From: Aradus depressus
Taxonomy: Eukaryota > Arthropoda > Insecta > Hemiptera > Aradidae
Length of the DNA stretch: 64,000 nucleotides
Assembly: GCA_963662175.1 (NCBI GenBank)
Contig: OY759218.1
Span: 7,680,001-7,744,000 of the forward strand
Reading direction: 5' to 3'
The translations under genes and the position numbers were made by a program. Numbering within the stretch: the first letter of the stretch is position 1; each line of letters opens with the position of its first letter. This document shows, piece after piece, positions 1-11,570 of the stretch. The notes below the pieces were generated by a model, which was given only the letters and a program-made list of their open reading frames with translations, was not told where the DNA came from and did no database searches.

Positions 1-89
1 GTTCAACTTGTAGACTTCTTTTCATGGATTCAACTGGAGTATGGAAGAAAAGTGGAAAAAGAAACAGAAGTTGAAAAAAAGTAGCTGGT

Positions 90-250
90 CGGTGAATCAC
101 CAGCCATGTACTTCCAGCGCCAATTAATCAACTGATTTTTTCTACCCATCTGAAACCAATCAACTGGGCTAATTATAAATAGTTGACTTACATAGCTTCT
201 GAATTCTCATACTAAATTTTATGTCGATACATTCATTACAGTTGTTAGTT
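90..250. repeat. Dispersed repeat family D, fragment
   Basis: Starts with the family terminus (sequence around GGTGAATCACCAGCCATGTACTTCC) and runs into the subunit with TTCTGAATTCTCATACTAAATTTTATGTCGATACATTCATTACA-type text, seen again more than fifteen times in the window. It has no coding capacity. Family D is probably a non-autonomous mobile element; its superfamily is not known to me. Confidence 0.6.
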
Positions 251-262
251 ATTGCTGCCGGC

Positions 263-1072
263 TAGTGGTATCGCCTGGCAAAGCAAACAAGCACAGAGAG
301 CAGCCCTTTCGAAGCAACTCGAACTGTCTCAACGGCTGCGCTACAGGTGCTAGCGGGAGCCCCACAATATTTGGTATTGGATGGTGGTGTTGCTGTTGCC
401 TCGTACTTATGTAGACACAATATGCCTTTAAGAGCAGATATTGATGAGCCCTTACGCATAGCCCTGGAAGAAGAGATCAGCGGGCAGGCCAGACCAGAGC
501 GTTGCAAAGAAATTGACGGGGTTAGAACCAAAATGGTCCAAGTGACATTTTTTAAAATTTTTCGTTAAGTGCATAATCGGGTATAAAAATGATAGTTCTG
601 TTCAGGAAAAAAATTGTACAAGTGAAATAAATCCTAGCCAGTGCTGAGATCTAGTGGCCAATCTTAGTAACTTAAACATATCAATAGTGACCTTGAAATT
701 AAGATTTTTATTCAATTTTATGGTTTGCTAACAGCAACTTTCACCATGAAAGCACAAGACAAAATATTTCCGGTTTCGATAAATTATAGATTTTTTAAAT
801 CAGTTGAGAACTTAATGTTCAGTTTCTTCAAAGTTTTAAAAATGTCACTTAGACCACTTTGATTCTAACCCCGTCAATTGTCAAGGAATGGATAGTGGGA
901 AAATAGCAACAACGTTGATCAAGAAGTTCGGATGGCCGAATGACGTACTTTTCGGACGTCCAGATACGCCTAGACAGAGGAGTATAACTGCCTACGAGAT
1001 GTATCGACAACATTTAGCGGTCGATTGGTGGAGGGAGACAGAAAAAAATTTAAAACCTCGTGGCTTACAGTA
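263..1072 (+). pseudogene. Unrecognised ORF split by a MITE
   Basis: An open frame without an obvious ATG runs from the stop at 263-265 to 514, and resumes at 876/880 to the TAG at 1070-1072. The 361 bp between them is a MITE flanked by AATT duplications. Taking out the MITE and one AATT gives a continuous frame of roughly 145 codons, ending in residues such as TAYEMYRQHLAVDWW. The segment is visibly GC-richer than its surroundings. I do not recognise the family: candidates are a captured gene fragment, part of a larger transposon ORF, or an exon. No splice sites were obvious at either end. The coding claim rests only on frame continuity across the insertion and on composition. Confidence 0.4.
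515..875. mobile_element. MITE copy 1 (TIR GACGGGGTTAGAA)
   Basis: About 361 bp with imperfect terminal inverted repeats of about 30 bp: GACGGGGTTAGAACCAAAAT at the left and the reverse complement of GACGGGGTTAGAATCAAAGT at the right. It is flanked by AATT on both sides (511-514 and 876-879). There is no ORF. Two further complete copies and one fragment occur in this window with the same ends and 4-bp duplications. Confidence 0.85.
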
Positions 1073-2030
1073 GGGATTTGTTTGTTTTAGAATATTTACT
1101 TCCAATAACAATGGTAAAACTAAAATTAAAGATAACAATTATTAAAATCTAACAAGATAAACTAATTTATATTTGATTTACATCAGATGATATTTATGTA
1201 CCTACCTATTTAACAAAAAGGTTACTGATGACATGAAGATATTTCCCTCTCATTAAAAACTAAATGAATAACAATGAAAATTTGAATTTTTATTTTATTT
1301 GGCATATTTACAATCGGCAAATAAAACCATTAGTAAATTTGGTGACAATATTCTAAAATGAAATAATGTAAAATAATAAATGCAATATGTAATAAAAAAA
1401 AAATAAATAAATAATAATTACAAATATAAATAAAAATGTATCTATAAAATGGTGAAAGGTACGTACAAAATAATAAATAATATATACACAATAAGTAAAT
1501 AATATACAAGGGTAGTAATAATAATAAATAAATACAAAAAAAAGTACAAAATAATAAATAAATAAATTCAGCTCGAGATCCCCGAAATACCACCGCTATG
1601 AGGCCATCCTCACTCCTCCAATTTGATGGAGGTAAAAGAGATCACGGTAGCCCGGGTGAATCACCACACCATCTCGCTCTGCCAACCTCTGACCAGCAGT
1701 GGTGGCAGACCGAGAGGGATAGGAAGAGCTGAATATGAGGGGACATGGAGGAGAAACTGGCTATTGCCAGCACTCCTAACAAATTGAAATTATAACAAAA
1801 TAAAAAAAAATTAATTAATAATTAATAAATACTGGCAACGATAACTGATATATGAAATACAATTAAACTTTAAAGATACATCTGTGGAAATAGAACTGGT
1901 TCTAAAGTGTTAACAAAGGGGAGTAGTGGAAATAAATTTGGTGATCCATATCCATGTTATTTTTGGTAACTTTATTTATTACAAATTAGTTATCTATCTA
2001 GATAGTTAACTAAACTATCAAGTAACCCGT
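1073..2030. other. AT-rich stretch without genes
   Basis: A1-rich and AATA/AATAAATA low-complexity sequence, densest at 1370-1600. One less AT-rich block (about 1575-1790) has no usable ORF and no similarity I recognise. No gene seen. Confidence 0.5.
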
Positions 2031-2390
2031 TTTCTCGCTCAACTCAAAAAAACCCAATAACTGCCAATGTAATGGAATGTATAGACATGAAATTTCATAT
2101 TTAGAGTCAAAACCCAATGAGGACATAACCTGTCAAATGTCCGCGATATTTTCAAATGTCACCGAAACAAAGTGGGGTTCAGGGAAGGGGCTCAAGTCGA
2201 AAACCCTAATAACTGCAGATGTAATGAATTTATCGACACAAAATTTAGTGTGAGGATTTAGGAGCCCATATGTGGGGTCAACTATTGAATATTAGAGCAA
2301 ACGGTCGACTGGTTTTGGAGGAGCAGCAAAAAGTTAATTGATTAATTCGTTCTGGGGAAGTACATAGCCGGTGATGGAACTACTTTTTGT
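2030..2390. repeat. Dispersed repeat family D, two subunits
   Basis: Contains the family D subunit twice (AATAACTGC.GATGTAATG, then a cgacatgaaatttcatat-like stretch) and the terminal part ending in TTAATTCGTTCTGGGGAAGT. It is followed at 2395-2455 by a stretch (gtggaatagacaatatt) shared with the Penelope-like remnants at 19466 and 57520. Confidence 0.6.
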
Positions 2391-2944
2391 GTGGAATAGA
2401 CAATATTTTTTTTAAAAAACTTTGTTTTATTTATTTATTGCAAATATCCACAATATGTTCGCGTTTTTCATTTTGTGAAGTAAGAAAATTCTAGTGAAAC
2501 TTTTAAACAGGGAAAGAACGAAAATTTCAAAGAATCTAATGATTTGTTTTTGTTCGGTATTCCCTTAATTTAGTGTTTTGAGTGAGAAGCGTCAAGTTCA
2601 CAAATGCCCCTGAGAAGTCATTCATCTCAGCTCTAAGAAGAATGAAACTGACTCTTGTTTTTGAAAAGGATGAATAATAAAGTGAAAAAACCTGGATTTT
2701 CACCATTAATAACCGTTTTTCCATGCCCCTGTTTTTAGGTGGAAAATTGTGATTCTTCACATTCCAGATGGATAAATAGCTTTATGAAAAACCCGAGGAT
2801 CACAAAAATAAGAGAAAAACACTCTTTAAGTTAAATATGTTCTCAAATCAATATGAACTCATTTTGGAGGATTTATAGAAAAAAATGCAGTACCCACCTG
2901 TTAGGTAAGGAGTCCGTTGTTATATATATATATATATATAACAG

Positions 2945-3250
2945 GTTAATGTTTTATACCTAGGGACCTAAGCATCCAATGCTCTTATCCCTTTCCTGGT
3001 AGCGCTGGGCTTCCACCTTATTTTGTTATCTGTATGTTTACACTACCTAAACCAAGTCCTTCATGAAGTATCCAGTCTCCAAGTTTGCTTAATGAACTTG
3101 AAAATGCTCCCGTGGTTCAATCTTCTAAAATCCTCCTCTCTGGTTACATCGTTACCAAAGATGTGGAATCTCGTTCGCGCGTATCGGGAGCATATGCCCA
3201 GAAAGTGTGCCGCCGTCTCGTTTTCTTCCTCACATCTATTTAATGGTTCA
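2945..3250 (-). mobile_element. LINE 3' fragment with CCHC-like finger
   Basis: The - strand encodes a piece ending a LINE ORF2: CEEENETAAHFLGICSRYAR, the cysteine/histidine knuckle found after RNase H in R1/I-type LINEs. The same sequence with more coding region is at 38885-39545. The 3' side runs into a short TA repeat at 2921-2941, as in the other copy. It is truncated and non-functional. Confidence 0.65.
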
Positions 3251-3430
3251 AAAAAATCCAAAAATTCTCTAATTTTTTAGAAGTTTGCTTGATTTATGCG
3301 AAAACTGTCCGTTCTATTTGAAAAATTATTCATATCAAAAAATGTTCCTTATTAAATTTTCAACCAACGATTCTCTTTGAGATTTGAAGTAGGACCAAAC
3401 TGTATGAAGCTCTAGCGACACAAAAATTGC
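3250..3430. repeat. Dispersed repeat shared with 25740-25890
   Basis: Text such as AGTTTGCTTGATTTATGCGA followed by CTTATTAAATTTTCAACC recurs at 25750-25860, and the distal part (GAGATTTGAAGTAGGACCAA) resembles 33030-33050. It is non-coding, and the full element is not defined. Confidence 0.5.
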
Positions 3431-3719
3431 CATCTTTATTTCAAAAAGAAAAAATTATATATAATAATAATATTTACTTATTTCCGTTAAGCCATAATAC
3501 ATCTCTTCGGTGCGATTGTATATGAATTTAATATTTTCTTATATTTTCCATTTTTTTAAATTATTGTTACTACTAATATATTAGTACACTGTTTTTTCAT
3601 GTTCAAGGCATTTCATAAAGACACTCTCCTGACCATTGCCATCATATTTGTATTCTCAATATTAGAATGTCTTAAGTGCATTCATTCCATAACATGGTTA
3701 TTGGATAGGTCATACAATT

Positions 3720-4074
3720 GACGGGGTTAGAATCAAAATGGTCCAAGTGACATTTCTTCAAATTTTTCGTTAAGTGCATAATCGGGTACAAAAATGATAG
3801 TTCTGTTCAAGAAAAAAGTTGTACAAGTGAAAAAAAACCTAGCCAGTGCTGAGATCTAGTGACAAATCACTTATTCCATTTTGGTGTCATGAACAAGTAA
3901 CTTAAATATATCAACAGTGACCTTGAAATTAAGATTTTTACTCAATTCGCAGAAGACAAAATACTTATTTCCGGTTTCGATAAATTATAGATTTTTTAAA
4001 TCAGTTAAGAACTTAATGCAGTTTCTTCAAAGTTTTAAAAGTGCCACTTAGACCACTTTGATTCTAACCCCGTC
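3720..4074. mobile_element. MITE copy 2 (TIR GACGGGGTTAGAA)
   Basis: About 355 bp, same family and terminal inverted repeats as the copy at 515-875, bounded by AATT at 3716-3719 and 4075-4078. The interior carries a few small deletions relative to copy 1. Non-coding. Confidence 0.85.
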
Positions 4075-4267
4075 AATTGTGAAAGTCAAAATAGCTTATA
4101 AATTATACATATATGTAGCTAACCTAATTTTAGTTGAGTACTACGAGTTGAGTACTCGAAAAATGATTTTCATAAAACGTTATTCATTTCAATATATAAA
4201 CAATAAAAGATGAACTGAGTACATATTTGAATACATTTTTTTAACTAAATTTAATTCTTATTTGCGG

Positions 4268-4380
4268 TTAACACAGGTTATATACATAATAATAACACAG
4301 GTTTTATACATAATAATAACACAGGTTATATACATAATAATAGCACAGGTTATATACATAATAATAACACAGGTTATTCG
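4268..4380. repeat. 24-bp minisatellite, about 4.6 copies
   Basis: Unit ACACAGGTTATATACATAAT plus AATA, repeated head to tail with single substitutions (one unit has TTTTAT for TTATAT, one has AGC for AAC). Non-coding. Confidence 0.9.
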
Positions 4381-4929
4381 AATTTTTTTGTTATTTAAAT
4401 CTTGTTTTCCCCAACTGTGTGAGCAGGGATAAAAAATGTCTCAAAAGTTTTTATAGATTTATAAGTAGTTCTGGACGTTCAAGGAATTTGTATTAGAACA
4501 TCACTTTTTTTCTGATTTCAACCGCATTCTTCCCGGCTGGCTTCCATATTGGCCAACAATTTCTTGACGATATAATCATTCTTTTGTGAGTTATCAGGGT
4601 TTTTTAGCCCTCTCTCCTCTTTGACTGAAAATCGATAGGTATCTCTTACTCTGTGAGGTCTGAAGATAGAGTTATCATGTCCCCAGACATATACACAATC
4701 ACAGACACATTTTTTAAAAAATTATTTTGGATTTCAGGGATGCAATTTCGTTGAAAACACAACTTCAAATTATTAACAGAATGCATTTTAAATGTTATAC
4801 TACTAGAGAAGTAAAAAAATGAAGAAGCTGAAAAATAAAATAAAAAATGAAAATAATAAATTAAATAAAACTCTTCTGTGCTAACTGCATTTAAAATGAA
4901 ACTTATGATGTACAACCCTCTAAAATCCG

Positions 4930-5445
4930 TCGTTGGAGCTAAAAATCAATATTTGACTTACATAGTGGCTTCTGAATCCTCATATTAAATTTTATGTCGA
5001 TACATTAATTAAATCGGGTTAGTAAGGTTTTTAAATCAAGCATTTTTCCTCTCATCCTCCCCTTTTCTTTGGCAAATTTTGCTGAAAATCAATAGGTATC
5101 ATCCTTATGAGGTTCTGAATATACATATAAAATTTCATGTCGATACATTAATTAAATCGGGTAAGTAAGGTTTTTAAATCAAGCATTTTTCCTCTCATCC
5201 TCCCGTTTTCTTTGGCAAATTTTGCTGAAAATCAATAGGTGTCTTCCTTAAGAGGTTCTGAATATACATATAAAATTCCATGTCGATACATTAATTAAAT
5301 CGGGTTAGTAAGGTTTTTAAATCAAGCATTTTTCCTCTCATCCTCCCCTTTTCTTTGGCCAACTTAGCTGAAAATCAATAGGTGTCTTCCTTATGAGGTT
5401 CTGAATATACATATAAAATTTCATGTCTATACATTCATTCAATCG
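4930..5445. repeat. Family D with 143-bp tandem subunits
   Basis: The landmark CATTTTTCCTCTCATCCTCC appears at 5041, 5184 and 5327, a constant period of 143 bp. Each unit holds the family D landmarks (ATTTCATGTCGATACATT and GCTGAAAATCAATAGGT). This shows that family D is built from a tandemly repeatable subunit. Confidence 0.85.
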
Positions 5446-5509
5446 AGTTATCGTATTCATGGACGTACATCGTAGACATTTTTAGAACAAATTTTAAATG
5501 TCATACTAC

Positions 5510-5885
5510 GTACGTCTAGGGAAGTAAAAATAAATAAATAAAAAATGATAAACAAAATGAAAATAATAAAGTAAAAGAATAAAAAAAAAAAAGTAATAAA
5601 ATATGGTGGTGCCAGAGTTGTGTGTCTACCCACCACAGAGATCTTGTGGGCGGAGGTCAGCGGGCCCTTGTCACTTTTATCCACTTAACTCTCCTTACAA
5701 GATCAAATAACCCAGCCCTTCACTTACCACAAACACTAAACACTACACAAACAAGTGGCAATTACCGCCATTTGTACCAACAAAAAATGAAGTTTAATTT
5801 AACAAAAAAATAAAATAATTATTATTTATATTTATAACAATTAAAAAGTAGTGAATAGTGAGAAAAAAAAAAAAAAAAAACATTT
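5510..5885. other. AT-rich stretch with poly(A)
   Basis: A-rich simple sequence at 5520-5600, a less AT-rich block at 5605-5790 with no convincing ORF, and a run of about 19 A at 5862-5880. No gene seen. Confidence 0.4.
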
Positions 5886-6034
5886 TTATAATATGAAAAA
5901 ATGAGTAATGGTAGTTAAAATAAATGTCAGGCAATATTTGCATTTTCGTGCATTTAGCAAAAAATAAATTACCTCTCTAACTATAAAATGTATCGAGATA
6001 TTTGGAATTGAGTTTAAAGGTCTTCTCTCTTCTG

Positions 6035-6490
6035 TGCTAACAGCAATAAAAATTAAACTTAGGATGTATAAACATAATTACCGAAGATAATACTATACTG
6101 TGGTAATAGCAACTTAAAATAAAACTTAGGATGTACAAACATAATTACCGAAGGTAAAACCCTCCTGTGCCAACTGCATCTTAAAATAAAACTTAGGATG
6201 TACAGACAATTACCGAAGATAATACTATACTGTGGTAATAGCAACTTAAAATACAACTTAGGATGTATAAACATAATTACCGAAGATAAAACTCTCCTGT
6301 GCTAACTGCAACTTAAAATAAAACTTAGGATGTACAAAATAACTACCTAAGATAATACTCTTCTGTGCTAACTGCAAATTAAAATTAAACTTATAATGTA
6401 CAAGAGTAAATTTCGAAGGCTACCTTCTGTGCTAACAGCAACTAAAAATGAAACTTATGACGTACAACCCTCTAAAACTATGACGTACAA
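6035..6490. repeat. Tandem repeat of about 66 bp, seven units
   Basis: The word CTTAGGATGTA or a close variant recurs at 6058, 6125, 6192, 6257, 6324, 6390 and 6454, spaced 64-67 bp. Each unit also contains TGTGCTAACTGCAACTTAAA and AATTACCGAAGATAATACT. A single related unit sits at 4865-4920. Short - strand ORFs here are only repeat translations. Confidence 0.85.
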
Positions 6491-7300
6491 AGTGGCTTCT
6501 GAATTCTCATGCTAAATTTTATATATTAATTAAATTGGCAGTAAGGTTTTTGAATCGAGCCCTTTTCCTCTGATCTTCCCTTTGGCCGATTTAGCTGAAA
6601 ATCAACATGTGTTGTCCTTATGGAATTTCGGATATACATATAAAATTTCATGCCGATACATTCATTAAAGTGAATTTTGTTCCGGTATGAATTGATGGAG
6701 GAGACCACGCTAAACATCCTAATGTGAAGGTTATTCTACTCAGATGAATTGAGGAAACAGAGCGAGGAGAGAGAGGATCCAGCGCGTCATTAAAGAGGTA
6801 GGAGGGTAGGTAGTTAAATACTAGCGAGGAGCTGTTACAGGGTCTTCAGGCTTTGGATAACATGGGTACAAAACACACCCCTGCAATCAATCAGGGGTTC
6901 GGAAAACATGAAATTCCGGTGAAAACTGAACATTCTGACAGATCACGTAACTTCCCCTATGCTGAGGAAGTAAAAAAAAAAAGTCAACGATTCACTTCCC
7001 CAGCGCGAGCCCCTCCCTTATTTCACCCAAAAACATACCTAACCTTCAAAAAACACCCCAATAACGCTTTAAATGTGAAGCGAAAACAGTTGATTAATTC
7101 TGGCTGTGGAAGTACATTGCATTGGATTCACCGCGACTTTTTTTTTCAGGTATCTTTAAATCAACAGGTATCGTCCTTATGGGGATCTGGGTGTCGATGT
7201 ATTAGGAAGGAGTTAACAGACATATTCCAGTAAAACTCAACATCGAATATCAGACCAATTACATAACTTTCCCTATACTTCGTCAAATGAGAAGGTAATA
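6490..7300. repeat. Dispersed repeat family D, composite
   Basis: Several family D subunits, including the second terminus (GAAAACATGAAATTCCGGTG, then a TAACTTCCCCTATGCTG hairpin-like end), at 6890-6975 and again at 7200-7290. ORFs in this stretch are repeat artefacts. Confidence 0.6.
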
Positions 7301-7619
7301 ATTAATAAAATACCTGAAACTTTTTGAAAGTGATACAACATTCATAATGATTGCAGGAAACACTCTTCTTCATCTATTTGCTTTATATGTGGTGCGTTAT
7401 AGCGTAGGGTCAACTAGGGTCCATTCACACCCACATACCTAAAACAAACATGAAAATAATTAGAAATTTGTAACAAATAAAAAATAAATATCAGTTACTG
7501 TCCGTCCGTCATTGGAAGACATGACTGCCCATCCCCACCCTTCCTTGCTCGCCAAGCTAGCGATGTATTACTTAGACTGAAAATGCTCACGAATGTTTTT
7601 ACTTACAGCTTAAGTATAG

Positions 7620-7960
7620 TGTAATAGTGCAAAAATCCGAGATCGAGTTTCCAACGGTTTTTTATGTTTCAAGGTCCCCTGCACACTTTTTGATAATTTT
7701 CGCGATGATGTCTGTCTTTGTGTGTATGTGATTGGAACTTTGTGAGTTCTCTAATTCAAAAACGATTCTAGCCATGAACTTTAAAATTTTAAATGAAGAT
7801 GTCCCATGTGCTAACTTAGATCTGATTAGATTTTGGCCGAAATCAAACGAAAATTAAGACCGCTTTACTTCGGGACCTAAGTACATGTTACTGCTTTTTG
7901 GAGGGGGAGTGAGAAGTTAATGAGTTCTGGGCGATTATATGGCCAGTGATTCACCGACGA
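7620..7960. repeat. Dispersed repeat shared with 25370-25600
   Basis: GAGATCGAGTTT, then CAACGG, GTATGTGATTGGAACT and CGAAAATT, then CTTTACTTCGG, occur in the same order at 25380-25590; the last part is also at 29590-29650. It is an ancient dispersed element, non-coding. Confidence 0.6.
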
Positions 7961-9080
7961 TTTTTTTTTTTTTTTTTGACAAAAACACTTCTGATATGTA
8001 AATTGATAATTTTATATTCAGAAATTTGATTTAAAGTCTATGTTCTACTCTACAGTAGAGGCCACAAGTTCAACTGGCCCCCTCCCACTAATTGTAGTCC
8101 TCCGACCCCCACCCCGCTTTGCCACCTGCCATCCTAGTCCAGTAACCTCCTCTTAGTATATTAGAATTGATTTAAAAAAGTATCTAATGCCTGGTATGCA
8201 TCGACGGTATTGTTGTTGTTAGCTGCTGGTTCCTCACTTAGACGTTTCTGTTACCCACTCTTACGTGTCTCGAGTGGATTATTCCTCAAGGGAATTGATA
8301 TTGTTTATTCTTATCGCGATATATCACGAAGGCATTCTACTGCCACTGCCTATTGCTGCTATCTATTTGCCATCTTCATGAACTTTCATGACTGCACTCA
8401 AATGGCTATTGCTGTAACCACGAATGCTTCTTCCTTTAGTTACTTTAGTAACGTATTATTCCTCAAGGTTAGGGTTCCGAAAACGGAACCTTTACAGCGA
8501 GTTGTGTTTGATTGTCTGTCCGTCTCTCTAGAGACCAAACCATTTGAACTAGAAGAAAGAACTACTTAAAGACCTTAGTTCAGAACAGAGATACCTAATT
8601 TCATTAAAATCAGACATTCTCCAATAGAAATATGTGTAGACACGTTTTGACCTTTGAGGTGTGGTAACATTTCAATGCTTTCATAACTCGGAATAGGTTA
8701 AAGCTCATTCAAGTTTTCTCAGACATTTGTGAGGGGGATTGGTGCAATTTACCTTTTCTCAGAAGAGGGAGGAAAAGCTGCACAGATTTTCTTCCATCTT
8801 CAGGGTCTACTTTTATCCGGAGTTTTTTCGAAATCGATCAACGGGATTTAAAAACAGACAAGAACTCAACAGTATCCTTTTTTAGACTTTCTTAGGATCA
8901 AAGACCCAAAACAATACCTAGTTTCCTGTATCTCCATGCCTCTGCCGACCGGCTACGTACGTTAGGCTTTCAAAAACCGTACCTTTCAATAAACTGTTAT
9001 ATTGAAAAACTCCGATTGCTAGCACAAATACGTCTCCACAATAACATTAAAACGTTTAGGATAATACTTGGAGGGTTCAA
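7960..9080. other. No gene recognised
   Basis: Mixed intergenic sequence with a T run at 7964-7978. A + strand frame at 8210-8569 (119 codons) has no recognisable motif, and the segment GTTCCGAAAACGGAACC inside it is a palindrome of repeat type, so I do not call it a gene. Confidence 0.4.
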
Positions 9081-9082
9081 AT

Positions 9083-9460
9083 GACGGGGTTAGAATAAAA
9101 ATGGTCTAAGTGACATTTTTAAAACTTTGAAGAAACTGTGCATTAAGTTCTTAAATGATTTAAAAAATCTGTAATTTATCGAAACCGGAAATATTTTGTC
9201 TTCTGCTTTTATGGTGAAAGTTGCTGTTAGCAAACCATGAAATTGAATAAGAATCTTAATTTCAAGGTCACTATTGATATGTTTAAGTTACTTCTTCATT
9301 TCACCAAAATGGTATAAGTGTTCTCTAGATCTCAGCACTGGCTAGGATTTCACTTGTACAACTTTTTTCCTGAACAGAACTATCATTTTTATACCCGATT
9401 AAGCACTTAACGAAACATTTTCAAAAATTTCACTTGGACAATTTTGATTCTAACTCCGTC
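9083..9460. mobile_element. MITE copy 3 (TIR GACGGGGTTAGAA)
   Basis: About 378 bp, inverted relative to copies 1 and 2, with target duplication AAAT at 9079-9082 and 9461-9464. It has the same internal landmarks (AAACCGGAAATATTTTGTCT). Non-coding. Confidence 0.85.
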
Positions 9461-9854
9461 AAATATCAGTTTTGTCTTGTAAGTGTCTGCAGGCTGCACC
9501 TTAAACGAAAAAGAGAGTATATTTACACTTTTTGTTTCTTTGTCCTTCTTTGAGTATCCCCATACAAACATTTTCCCACAAATATCTTACAAGTTAATCT
9601 ATAAGCGAATCAGAATCAATTGTAGAGTTTTTTGATAATGTGTATGTTAAATTTTGATAATGTAGATATTTTTTTTCACAAAAGGTTTGAAAAAAAAAAA
9701 ATATATATATATTTAATTTATTGCTTATAATATATTATGATATCTGACAATAATTGAAGTATAATTAATTGATGAAAAACTTCCTAAGACAAGTCCATTT
9801 TATTTTATTATGTCATTATTCTTGCAAATTTATTGTTTCAATTTTGTATAAATC

Positions 9855-10175
9855 AATACAGATGTGATTTTCACTAATTATCTAAACTCTCTTTATTTCA
9901 TTTTTTATTTTTGTTATGGCTTCTATTATTTTACAATTTCTCCCTTTTTTGTTTTATACCATTTTGAAATAACACCACTCGACATGTCTAGTTGCATCCG
10001 TCCAGCTTTCGGTAGTATTGTCCCGGATTTATCACATTGTCCCAATTCCGATGCTAAGGGCTCTGGGAAATACGCCGATTTTGAAGAACTGCAGCCGTCT
10101 CTCATCCTCCACCCTCGACATGCCTAGTTGTTTGCCATCGTCCAACTTTCGGCACTATTGTCCCTCCAGTCGACC
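9855..10175. repeat. Dispersed repeat shared with 19703-19950
   Basis: Begins ATACAGATGTGATTTTCACT and continues through CGACATG, CCAGCTTTCGG and CACATTGTCCC landmarks, all in the same order at 19703-19945. A partial third unit follows at 10116-10165. Non-coding. Confidence 0.7.
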
Positions 10176-10189
10176 GTTTGCGCGAATAT

Positions 10190-10910
10190 TCAACAGTTGA
10201 CTTACATAGGAGCTTCTAAATTCTCATTCTAAATTTTGTGTCGATAAATTCATTACATCGGCAGTTATTAATGTTTTTGAATTGAGCCCCCTTCCCTTCA
10301 GCCGATATCGCTGAAATTTGACAGGTCGTGTCCTCATTGGGTTTTGACTTTAAATATGAAATTTCATGTCGGTAAATTCAGAACATCAGCAGTTATTGGG
10401 TTTTTTGAGTTGGGCCCCTCTGATCCCCCTTGCCTTCTGCCGATTCCACTAAAATTAATAAGTGTCGTCCTTATGGGTATGAAATTTTGTGTCGATACAT
10501 TCATTACAACGGCAGTTATTAGAGTTCTTGAGTTAATCCTTTCCCCTAATCCCCCCTCCCCTTTGGTTGATTTGGCTGAAAATGGATAGGTGTCCGTATG
10601 GGATTTTGGTTACCCATATAAAATGTCGATACATCCATTCTATCGACAGATATTAGAGATTTTATGTTAAGCCACACCCGTAATCCCCCCATACACTTTG
10701 GTTGATTTGACTGAAAATCAATAGGTGTCATTGCTAGAGGTTTCTGGATTCATATATGAAATTTCGTGTCGATACCTTGATTATTATATCGATTATTTAT
10801 ATCGGGAATCATCGTTTTCACAGACAGAAATTTTACGTGCCCAGCTATATAAAGGTAGGGAGGAAAGTTATGTAATCAGTCAAAAACTCGACACGAAATT
10901 TCATATGTGT
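10190..10910. repeat. Dispersed repeat family D, about four subunits
   Basis: Repeated landmarks ATTCATTACATCGGCAGTTA and GAAATTTCATGTCG-like text occur at roughly 140-bp spacing. Open frames here (for example 10725-11096) reflect repeat sequence; I see no protein motif. Confidence 0.6.
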
Positions 10911-11279
10911 GACTATAAGGACAACACCAAATCGGCCATAGGAGAGAGGGGATTTGAATACTTGGCATCAAATTCTACTATACTTTGTATAACTGGGGAA
11001 GTAATACGTAAATGTTCATGGAAAATGGGGGTAAATGAGGAATCCTTGAAGGGTTGCAACCTTAAGTCCAGGTTCACGTACATACAAAACAGTTGAACCA
11101 CTAGGTTAAGTCAAGTATGGATTTTGTATCGCCTTTTAGAGAGGGTTGAAGTTTAGCCTAGCTCTACCGCTGCAGGAGTCCCGACACAAACCAAGGTTAC
11201 CTACCGCAAGACATCCTATTAATCACGGCTGCTCACTCAGATATTTCAGCTGTGTTTAAGGAGAAGTTGCTTTCTAATT

Positions 11280-11570
11280 TGCAGCCCAAAAAAAAAATAT
11301 ATTTGTTGACAATTTTTTTTATTTTTTTTAAATACTCATTCAAAAAATGTGAAATATTTACTATTATTACTTGATTCTTTATATAAATTAAGAAATGTAT
11401 TATGAGTATGTATATTTATTATAAAAATATCCAACAAATATTTAAAAAGATATATAACTTTTACTTACAATATGTTTTTTTCGAGAAAACTATTAACGTG
11501 ACAAATATAAAAAATATTGGAGATGACCCTTTGAAAATTTAACTGCTTGTAAAAAAAAACTTTTTTTTTC
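11280..11570. other. AT-rich stretch without genes
   Basis: Very AT-rich, with poly(A)/poly(T) runs. Nothing recognised. Confidence 0.5.

Noticed and set aside
6853..7233. 126-codon plus-strand frame
   Set aside because: Lies wholly in family D repeats; no conserved motif and other family copies do not keep the frame.
8210..8569. 119-codon plus-strand frame
   Set aside because: No motif, no signal of codon bias, and contains a palindromic repeat word; not enough to call a gene.
10725..11096. 123-codon plus-strand frame
   Set aside because: Made mostly of family D subunits; sequence does not look like a protein.
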